Shown one piece after another: positions 54,516 to 61,770 of a stretch of 64,000 bases of DNA; position 1 is the first letter of the stretch, and the number at the start of each line of letters is the position of its first letter. The position numbers and the translations under genes are program-made. The notes under the pieces were generated by a model that did not search any database, had not been told where the DNA came from, and was given only the letters and a program-made list of their open reading frames with translations. The stretch is from Sphingomonas sp. IBVSS2 (GTDB taxonomy: Bacteria; Pseudomonadota; Alphaproteobacteria; Sphingomonadales; Sphingomonadaceae). The stretch is taken from positions 1-64,000 of the forward strand of contig NZ_NFUR01000009.1 of assembly GCF_002127225.1 (NCBI RefSeq), written 5' to 3'.

Positions 54516-56113
54516 CGCTTCGCGCCGGGCGCGACGCAGACGAAGTTCGCCGCCTCGTCGGTCGAGCCCTTGCCCGTCCAGCGCGCGACCTTGGGATAGG
54601 CGCACAAGGGGCGGGTGCGGACCGGCTTGGCCGGGAAGCCGAGATAGCCGAACAGGTCGTTGTCGTACTTGGTGGCGATCATCGTCTCGGGCGCGGGGCC
54701 GCCCTGGCGCCACTTGTCGATCGTGCCGAGGGTATCGAGCACGTTCGGGCCGGGGCCGGCCAGGCAGTGCGACATGCCGGGGACCATGAACAGGCGCACC
54801 GAGTCCTTCGCGGCGGCGCCGACGCGCTTCTGCACGGCCTGATAATAGTCGATCGTGTTCTCGGGCGCGATCGCGGCGTCGTTCCAGCCATGATAGAGGA
54901 TCAGCTTGCCGCCGCGCTTCAGGAACGGGCGGATGTCCGGATTGTCGCTGTCGAGCACCGGGGCGAGGCGGCGGGCCGCGGCATGGTCGCGCGTCACGTC
55001 GAACGAGGCGGGCTGCCATTCGGGGTCCGAATAGACCATGTTGCGGAAGAACTCGCTGGCGAAGATGCCGTGCTGCGCCTTGGGGCCGGTGAGCCACAGG
55101 TCCCAGGCGCCGGGAACGGCCTCGGCCCCGGGCATATAGCCGGGGAAGAATTTCCTGCCCTTGGCATCGAAGGTGCCGCGATAGAGCGAACGCGCCGCAG
55201 TGACCTGACCGGCGGTGAGGCACGAGGGGCCGTCGCCTGCCTTGCACTGGAGCACGGCCGGATCGAAGCCGCACTGGCGCGGATCGTCGAGAACGCCGTC
55301 CTTCACCCCGTCCTTCGCGTCGCACTGGGCGAGCGCGGCGTCCTGGAGCAGCTTGAGCTTCGCGTTGGGGATCAGCGTCTCGGGGCGGGCGAACACCGCG
55401 CGGTCGGTGGCCATGAACGAAGTCATCAGCCGGCTCCAGGCATTGGCCGGAGCGCCCGCGACGATCGCGTCATAATCCTCGGGATAGCGCTGCGCCTCCA
55501 TCAGCGCTTCGCGGCCGCCGTCGGAGCAGCCCTGGAAATAGGACGCCTTGGGCGCATTGCCGTAATAGGCGGCGATGACGGCCTTGCCGACGCCGGAGGC
55601 GAGGTGGTTGGCGCGATGGCCGAAATCCACGATCCGCTCGGGCTGATGCAGCGCCCATTTGGCGTCGGTATCGGCGGTGCCGACATGGCCCATGTCGGTG
55701 CCGACCGTGGCATAGCCCTTGCCCAGCGCGCCCTGCATGGTGAGCTGGGGGAGCAGCATCGAGCCGCCATAGCCGCCATTGCCGGCGCCGAGCAGCTTGC
55801 CGTTCCAGGCGGCGGGAGCGGGCAGCCACACCTCCACCTTGATCTCGGAGCGCGGCGTGGGCGCCAGCACCGCATAGACGCGGCAGAAACCGGCCTGGGC
55901 GGGGAGTCCGGGCGTACCCTCCTTGGTGTTGACCATGCCGCCCTTGGCGACTTCCTCGGCCTTCACCACCTTGCCGTCGGCAAGCGCCAGGCCGGCGAGC
56001 GCGGCGCAGGCGCTGGTGGGTGGAGTCGCCGCGACGGGCTCGGGATTGCTGCCCGAGACGAGCAGCGCGGTGGCGACGGCGCCCAGCGCGCCGATATGGG
56101 CTATCCGGTTCAT
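54512..56113 (-). CDS. Tannase/feruloyl esterase family protein, secreted
   Basis: A 533-residue esterase with an N-terminal export signal (about 1-30). The fungal-tannase/feruloyl-esterase (AoFaeB) type CS-D-HC arrangement is visible: nucleophile S197 next to C196 in QGCSDGGREA, the acid in YHGWNDAAI, and the histidine next to Cys in MSHCLAG, where the two cysteines would pair. GNGGYGGSM forms the oxyanion segment. Members split galloyl, feruloyl or related aromatic esters, and bacterial relatives include MHETase-like enzymes. The aromatic substrate is inferred from family. Coupled by ATGA at both ends. Confidence 0.87.
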   Translation of the reverse strand: MNRIAHIGALGAVATALLVSGSNPEPVAATPPTSACAALAGLALADGKVVKAEEVAKGGMVNTKEGTPGLPAQAGFCRVYAVLAPTPRSEIKVEVWLPAPAAWNGKLLGAGNGGYGGSMLLPQLTMQGALGKGYATVGTDMGHVGTADTDAKWALHQPERIVDFGHRANHLASGVGKAVIAAYYGNAPKASYFQGCSDGGREALMEAQRYPEDYDAIVAGAPANAWSRLMTSFMATDRAVFARPETLIPNAKLKLLQDAALAQCDAKDGVKDGVLDDPRQCGFDPAVLQCKAGDGPSCLTAGQVTAARSLYRGTFDAKGRKFFPGYMPGAEAVPGAWDLWLTGPKAQHGIFASEFFRNMVYSDPEWQPASFDVTRDHAAARRLAPVLDSDNPDIRPFLKRGGKLILYHGWNDAAIAPENTIDYYQAVQKRVGAAAKDSVRLFMVPGMSHCLAGPGPNVLDTLGTIDKWRQGGPAPETMIATKYDNDLFGYLGFPAKPVRTRPLCAYPKVARWTGKGSTDEAANFVCVAPGAKR

Positions 56114-56997
56114 TTGTTGAGCAACCCCTTGGCCTGGAACCATTTCTGCGCATGCTCGGGCCAGGCGTCCGACGCCTTGCCGCTCTTGGTGATGCCGAAG
56201 CCGTGGCCGCCCTTGGGGAAAGTCACCAGCATCGCGTCGGCGCCCGCCGCTTTCCAGGCATCGACCAGCCGGCCGGCCTCGGGGCGGACGATGGGATCGT
56301 CCTCGGCGACCATGGCGAGCAGCGGCGGGGCCTTGGCCGGGACGGTCAGCGGATTGCCGACCAGGCCGGGATACATGGCGACGATGAAGTCCGGCCGGCT
56401 GGCGGGCTTGTTGCCCAGCACCGTCCACATCGTCACCGCGCCGCCGGCCGAGAAGCCCATCATGCCGATCCGGCCGGGCTTCACGCCATATTTCGCCGCA
56501 TGGGCGCGGACATAGCGCATTGCCTCCTCGCCATCGGCGGTGGCGAGCGGGCGGAGCGGCACGATCGCGGCCTCGAGCGATTTGAAGTTCATAAGCCGGC
56601 GGATCATCACCATGCCGAAATCGTCGCCAGTGGGCAGCAGGCGATAGCGCAGGACGAAGGCCGTGATGCCTTGGCTGTTCAGCCACCTGGCGACGCCGTC
56701 GCCTTCATTGCCGATCGAGAGCAGATGGAAGCCGCCGCCTGGGGCGACGATCACCGCGGTGCCGTTGGCGATTTTCGGATCGGGCCGGAACACGGTGAGC
56801 GTCGGCTCGGAGACGTTGCGGGTGATCAGCCCATAGGGTTTCTTGTCGGCGGTGGTCTCCGCCTGCATCGGGCCCATCGAGCCCGGCGCGCCGTTCGGCC
56901 AGAGCCGGATCGTCTCCTGGGCATGGGCGGTGACGCTGCCGGCGAACAGCGCGAACGGCGCCAGGATCCGGAAGAGGGTACGCATGGACTTCCTCAT
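56110..56997 (-). CDS. Secreted alpha/beta-hydrolase esterase (acetyl-xylan-esterase-like)
   Basis: A 295-residue esterase with signal peptide (about 1-27). The alpha/beta-hydrolase features are an oxyanion segment APGGGFHLL (85-93), nucleophile S183 in MGFSAGG, acid in AEDDPIV and His in KGGHGFGI. N-terminal IRLWPNGAPGSMGP is typical of the BD-FAE/Axe-like family that removes acetyl or feruloyl groups from sugars. It sits between two other esterases with 4-bp overlaps, so the operon has three different deacylating activities. Confidence 0.85.
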   Translation of the reverse strand: MRKSMRTLFRILAPFALFAGSVTAHAQETIRLWPNGAPGSMGPMQAETTADKKPYGLITRNVSEPTLTVFRPDPKIANGTAVIVAPGGGFHLLSIGNEGDGVARWLNSQGITAFVLRYRLLPTGDDFGMVMIRRLMNFKSLEAAIVPLRPLATADGEEAMRYVRAHAAKYGVKPGRIGMMGFSAGGAVTMWTVLGNKPASRPDFIVAMYPGLVGNPLTVPAKAPPLLAMVAEDDPIVRPEAGRLVDAWKAAGADAMLVTFPKGGHGFGITKSGKASDAWPEHAQKWFQAKGLLNK

Positions 56998-58487
56998 TTC
57001 TGCTTGGCCGCGTCGCGAGCGGCGGCAATTGCCGAGATCTCGGGCGTGCCGGCGGGCGCGGTGGTGCTTCCGTTATTGCTAATCACCAGCATCTGCTCCC
57101 CGGGCGTGAACCTTGCCCAGCCCGGGTCGCCGGTCCTGGCGAACTTAACCCAATGGTCCGCGACCAGCTTCGCCGCGGCCATGTCGGCGGGGCCGGGCTT
57201 GCCGCCCGCCGCGGCGAGATTGTCGAACTGATAGGGCACGTCGGTGGCGTGCGAGGCGCCGGCGAGGGTCGCGCGCTTTTCCTCGGCGACATAGCCGAAG
57301 CGATAGAGCCAGGTCGGGGTGTGCGCGGCTTGCCGCCTGGCGAGCGAGAAGGCGGGCTCGGTGAAGGTATAGTCGCTCGGGATGTGGCGGTCATAGGCCT
57401 CGGCCGAGCCATAGGCGGCACGCACCACAGCGGCGCCGGCACCGAGCTTCTCGGTCGCCTTGGCGACGAAGCCCTTCATGAACGGCGCGGGGATGAAGCC
57501 GAGTTCGTCGCTGTTCGAGCCGGAGATATAGCGGATGCCGCGCGCCTTGCCGGCGGTGAGCAGCGCATCGGTGTCGCCGGTGACGATCCGGCCGTCGGTC
57601 ATCGGGCCGGAATAATGCGCCTCGTCGCCGTTGAGCAGGTTGATGCCGCCCTGCACCGTGTCGGCGGGCAGCGCGCGGAGCGCGGCGAGATCCCCGGCAC
57701 CGGCGCGCTTCGCGAAGGCCAGGCCCTTCGCCTCTCCGGCGGCGAGGTCCGGCCAGCTGTCGCGGCCGCCGCCCGACGCGGCGATCGCCTTGGCGAACAG
57801 GCCCTTGGCGGCCGGCGAGACCATCAGCCGGCCGACCGACTCCCCGCCCGCGGACTCGCCGAAGATGGTCATGTTGGCCGGATCGCCGCCGAACGCGGCG
57901 ATGTTGCGCTTCACCCAGCGCAGCGCGGCGAGCTGGTCCATCAGCGCCCAGTTGCCGGTGGGGCCGGCGCCGGCCTCCCTGGTCAGCGCGGGATGGGCGA
58001 AGAAGCCGAACCGGCCGAGGCGATAGTTGAAGGTGACGACCACCACGCCGCGCCCGGCCAGGCGGGTGCCGTCGAGGATCGCGGCGCTGCCCGATCCGGT
58101 GGAGAAGCCGCCGCCATGGATATAGACCATCACCGGCAGTTTCGCTCCGGCGCGGGGCCGGGGCGTCCAGACGTTGAGGAACAGGCAGTCCTCGCTCATC
58201 GGCAGCGTGGTGTTGGCGACGTCGCCGGGCATTCGCGCCTGGACGCAGTCATTGCCATAGCCGGTCGCGGCGCGCGTGCCGGTCCAGGCCGGCGCCGGCA
58301 TCGGCGCGTGCCAGCGCAGCGGACCGACCGGGGCGGCGGCATAGGGAATGCCCTTGAAGCTGGCCACGCCCTCGGCGGTCGTGCCGTGCAGGGTGCCGGC
58401 GGGTGCGCGGACCTCCTGTGCCTGGGCGGTGCCGGCAAGGGATAGCGACAGGGCGAGCAGGGACAGGGCGATCAGCGAAGTCTTCAT
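56994..58487 (-). CDS. Type-B carboxylesterase, secreted
   Basis: A 497-residue carboxylesterase/lipase of the cholinesterase fold. Signal peptide 1-24. Conserved parts are FKGIPYAAAPVGPLRW, SEDCLFLNVWTP (100-110), the oxyanion GGGF (126-129) in YIHGGGFSTG, nucleophile S212 in FGESAGG, the acid in GSNSDELGF, and H in GASHATDVPY. The natural ester is unknown. The start codon overlaps the rhamnosidase stop (ATGA), which suggests an ester on or near a rhamnosylated compound. Confidence 0.9.
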   Translation of the reverse strand: MKTSLIALSLLALSLSLAGTAQAQEVRAPAGTLHGTTAEGVASFKGIPYAAAPVGPLRWHAPMPAPAWTGTRAATGYGNDCVQARMPGDVANTTLPMSEDCLFLNVWTPRPRAGAKLPVMVYIHGGGFSTGSGSAAILDGTRLAGRGVVVVTFNYRLGRFGFFAHPALTREAGAGPTGNWALMDQLAALRWVKRNIAAFGGDPANMTIFGESAGGESVGRLMVSPAAKGLFAKAIAASGGGRDSWPDLAAGEAKGLAFAKRAGAGDLAALRALPADTVQGGINLLNGDEAHYSGPMTDGRIVTGDTDALLTAGKARGIRYISGSNSDELGFIPAPFMKGFVAKATEKLGAGAAVVRAAYGSAEAYDRHIPSDYTFTEPAFSLARRQAAHTPTWLYRFGYVAEEKRATLAGASHATDVPYQFDNLAAAGGKPGPADMAAAKLVADHWVKFARTGDPGWARFTPGEQMLVISNNGSTTAPAGTPEISAIAAARDAAKQK

Positions 58488-61400
58488 TTCCGGCCCTCGG
58501 TGACGAAGGTGAAGCTGCCGGCACCGGTGGCGTAGACGGTTGCGGCATCGGTCTTGCGGAGCAGTGTTGCGCCTTCGGGCAGCGTGGCGGGTGCGCCGAA
58601 GCGAAGGGGTACCCAGATCTCGCCCACTGCGTTCATCGGCACGGTGGCGCTGAGGGTCAGGCGGCCATTCTCGACCTGCCATTCCGCCCGTGCCTCACCC
58701 TGGGGGGTCGCCATGGTCGCCGCGGCCGAAGCCAGGCCCTGGGGGATTTCCGGGCGGACCAGCACGGTGCGATAGCCCGGCGCACCGGGGCGCAGGCCGG
58801 CGAGGCGCTGGCGCATCCAGTCCGCGATCGAGCCGAAATAATGATGGTCGCGCGAGCGGGCATTGAGGCCCCAGGATTCGAACATCGTCTTGTGGCCGCT
58901 CTTCAGCCAGAAGCCCCAGCTCGGCTCGTCGGTGCGCGTCGCCAGGCGATAGGCGAGGTCGGCATGGCCATAGTCGCTGAGGATCTCGAGCAGGTAGCGC
59001 GTGCCGAACACCCCGGCGCGCAGGCCGCGGGCCTCGACATCCTTCGCGATCGTGTCGGCGATCTTCTGTGCCGTTCCCGCGGGCGCCATGCCGAAGGCGA
59101 GCGGCAGGATGTTCTGCGACTGGGTGGGGCCCTTGGTCGCGCCCTTGTCGTCCAGGGTGCGGTACCAGCCGTTCGCCGCATCCCAATAGCGGGCGTTATA
59201 GGCGCGGCGGATATCGGCGGCGAGCGCGGCATAGCGGTCCGCATCCGCCCGGTTGCCGATCACCGCCGAGGATCTGGCCAGCAGGTCGGCCTCGTGGAAG
59301 AAATAGGCGGTGGTGATCGCGTCGATCCCGCCATTGTTGGTGGCGAAGATGTCGAGCGGGCCGGGGGCGCTCCATTCGCTCAGGCCCCGGTCGTGGCGAT
59401 AGTCGGGCGCCTTGAAGACGGTGGCGGTATAGTCGACCAGCCGCTTCTGCATGGCGTGCATGCGCGCCAGGATGCGGGTGTCGCCTTCGGTCTGGTAGAG
59501 TTCCCAGGGCAGGATCATCGCCGCGACGTCCCAGGGCGTCGACGGTCCCCAGACGAACGACCAGCCGGGCGTGCCCTCATAGCCGTAGAAGGGCGTGGCG
59601 GGCACGATCTCGGGCAGCTCGCCGCTGGGCGCCTGCGCGTCGGGATAGTCGTTCAGCCATTTGGTCCAGACGCGGGCGATGCCCAGGCTGCGCGCGGCAG
59701 CGCCGGCCGATGCCTGGGCGTCGCCGGTCCAGCCATTCTTCTCATAGGTCGGCGTATCGGTCTGATAGCCGTGCATGTTGTTCAGGATCGTGCGGATCGC
59801 GGCCTGGTCGATCTCGTTCAGCAGCGGATCGGCGCTGGCGAAGCTGCCGGTGCGGGCGACGGCGCTATGGGCGATCTTGCCGGTGAGCGTCGCCAGCGTC
59901 GGCGTGCCGGGATAGCCGCGCAGCTCGACATAGCGGAAGCCGCGATAGCCGAAGCTCGGCTCCCAATGCTCGGCTCCCGATCCGGCGAGCGTGTAGCGGT
60001 CGGTCTGCAGCTGCGCGTCGATCAGGCCCGAAGCGGGGACGACCATGCCGTCGTCGCCGATCCGCTCGCTGGCGACGAGCGATACGGTGGTGCCGCGCGG
60101 TCCGCGAACGTCGAGCGCGGTCCAGCCCGAGAAGATACGCCCGAAATCATAGACCCAGACGCCCGGCTTCACCTGGGTGAGCGAGGCGGGCGCGACTTGT
60201 TCGACCGGCGCGATCGGCTCGACATTGGCGGCCTGGAGGAAACCGTTCGGACCGTCCACTTGCCGCGCGGCGGTCCAGTCCTTGCCCGCGAAGCCCGGCC
60301 TGTCCCAGCCGGTGGGGCGCAGGCGCGCGTCGTAGCGCTCGCCGCGATGGACGGAATCGTTGCGGGTGGGGCCGGAGATGGTCCGCCAGCTGGCGTCGGT
60401 GGGGACCGACTGGCGCGATCCGTCGGCAAAGGTGATTTCGAGCTGGGCCTTGAGCGCCGGCTCGCCGTGCCAGGGCGCCTGGTCGAAATACCATTCGTTG
60501 GGATCGGTCAACCCGTACCAGCCGCGCCCCAGCTCGGCGCCGAGCACGTTCTGCCCGGCGCGAACGCGGTCGGTCACGTCATAGGTCTGGTAGAGGACGC
60601 GCTTGTCATAGGCGGTGAAGCCGCTGGCCATCGCGCTGGCGCCGACCGTGCCGCCGTTGAGATGCATGCGCGACCAGCCCGCGCCGGCGACATAGAGCCG
60701 CGCCGCCGCGATCTTCTTCGCGGGCAGGGTAAAGGCCTTGCGGGCCAGTGGGGCGGGGGCCTCGATCGGCAGGACGATGTCGATGTTCGGGACGCCGGCC
60801 GCGACGGTGAGGCCGTCCGCCTCGACGGTGCCGCCGACAAAGGGGTTGTCGTTGGCCGGGAAGCGGGTGGCGAAGGCCGGGCTGCCGGTGCCGGTGACGC
60901 TGACCGCGTGGATCGTCGCGGCGGCGGCTTCCCGGGACGAGAAGCCGATCGTGCCGTGCGGCTGGCTGGCATCGGTGAGCAGGTCGACCTGCCTGCCGTC
61001 GATCGCGGTGGCGATGCTGCTGCCCCGCGCGGTGATCGTGACCTTGTGGCGCACGCCCTTCAGCGTGATGCCGGTCAGCGGCACGCGCTTGAGCTCGGTG
61101 AGCTTGACGCCCGAGCTGCTGCCGCCCGGATAATGGCGGACGCGGGCGATCAGCACCGGGCCGGCCTTTTCCTCGGCCAGGGTCCAGACATAGGCTTCGC
61201 CATAGGTCTTGCCGGCGGCGCGGGCGCGGAAGAGCAGGTCGACCGAGCTGCCGGTGAGCGTCAGGTCGCTCTCGAAGCGGAGGTCGCTCCAGTCATGGTC
61301 GCGGCGGGCGGGGCCGGCGATCCAGCCCGCCGTCCAGTCGGCCGGGGCGAGCAGGCCCATCTCCCACCAGCCGGGCCGGCTCCAGCCGCTCTCGCGGCCA

Positions 61401-61756
61401 TCGGCATCCCAGGTCCTGACCTGCCAGGAATAGCGGGTGCGCGCGGCCAGGGCGGGCCCCGCATAGGGGATCTGCGCATTGTCGGCCGAAGCCACCTTGC
61501 CGCTGTCCCAGATGGGCTTGCCCCCGGCCGTGACGCGGATCTGATAGGCCGCCTGGCGCTTCGCCGGGGAATGCCAGGCGAGGCGCGGGGCGGGTTCGTC
61601 GATGCCCAGTGCGGCATCGGAATATTCGACCGTCAGCCGGGTGGGTGCCGGACCGTCCTCCTGGGCGGATGCGGCCATGGCGGCGAGAAGCGCCATGGCC
61701 GCCGTACCCGAGACCAACAAGCTACGCATTGTCAGGACAGACGACGGAAGCGACAC
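58484..61756 (-). CDS. GH78 alpha-L-rhamnosidase with extra jelly-roll domain
   Basis: A 1090-residue secreted inverting glycosidase that frees terminal L-rhamnose. Order: signal peptide (about 1-31), Fn3-like domain (38-135), an inserted jelly-roll/LamG-like domain (about 155-290), rhamnosidase N domain (about 345-510), concanavalin-like domain (520-630), (alpha/alpha)6 barrel (635-985) and a C-terminal beta-sandwich. The catalytic stretch shows D667 and the general-acid Glu E672 in DTPTYEKNGWTGDAQ. The GTG start at 61756 is preceded by AAAGGGA; ATG 61729 has no ribosome site. It follows the receptor by 14 bp. Rhamnose is then used by the adjacent rha operons. Confidence 0.92.
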   Translation of the reverse strand: MSLPSSVLTMRSLLVSGTAAMALLAAMAASAQEDGPAPTRLTVEYSDAALGIDEPAPRLAWHSPAKRQAAYQIRVTAGGKPIWDSGKVASADNAQIPYAGPALAARTRYSWQVRTWDADGRESGWSRPGWWEMGLLAPADWTAGWIAGPARRDHDWSDLRFESDLTLTGSSVDLLFRARAAGKTYGEAYVWTLAEEKAGPVLIARVRHYPGGSSSGVKLTELKRVPLTGITLKGVRHKVTITARGSSIATAIDGRQVDLLTDASQPHGTIGFSSREAAAATIHAVSVTGTGSPAFATRFPANDNPFVGGTVEADGLTVAAGVPNIDIVLPIEAPAPLARKAFTLPAKKIAAARLYVAGAGWSRMHLNGGTVGASAMASGFTAYDKRVLYQTYDVTDRVRAGQNVLGAELGRGWYGLTDPNEWYFDQAPWHGEPALKAQLEITFADGSRQSVPTDASWRTISGPTRNDSVHRGERYDARLRPTGWDRPGFAGKDWTAARQVDGPNGFLQAANVEPIAPVEQVAPASLTQVKPGVWVYDFGRIFSGWTALDVRGPRGTTVSLVASERIGDDGMVVPASGLIDAQLQTDRYTLAGSGAEHWEPSFGYRGFRYVELRGYPGTPTLATLTGKIAHSAVARTGSFASADPLLNEIDQAAIRTILNNMHGYQTDTPTYEKNGWTGDAQASAGAAARSLGIARVWTKWLNDYPDAQAPSGELPEIVPATPFYGYEGTPGWSFVWGPSTPWDVAAMILPWELYQTEGDTRILARMHAMQKRLVDYTATVFKAPDYRHDRGLSEWSAPGPLDIFATNNGGIDAITTAYFFHEADLLARSSAVIGNRADADRYAALAADIRRAYNARYWDAANGWYRTLDDKGATKGPTQSQNILPLAFGMAPAGTAQKIADTIAKDVEARGLRAGVFGTRYLLEILSDYGHADLAYRLATRTDEPSWGFWLKSGHKTMFESWGLNARSRDHHYFGSIADWMRQRLAGLRPGAPGYRTVLVRPEIPQGLASAAATMATPQGEARAEWQVENGRLTLSATVPMNAVGEIWVPLRFGAPATLPEGATLLRKTDAATVYATGAGSFTFVTEGRK

Positions 61757-61770
61757 CCGATCCCTTTCCC

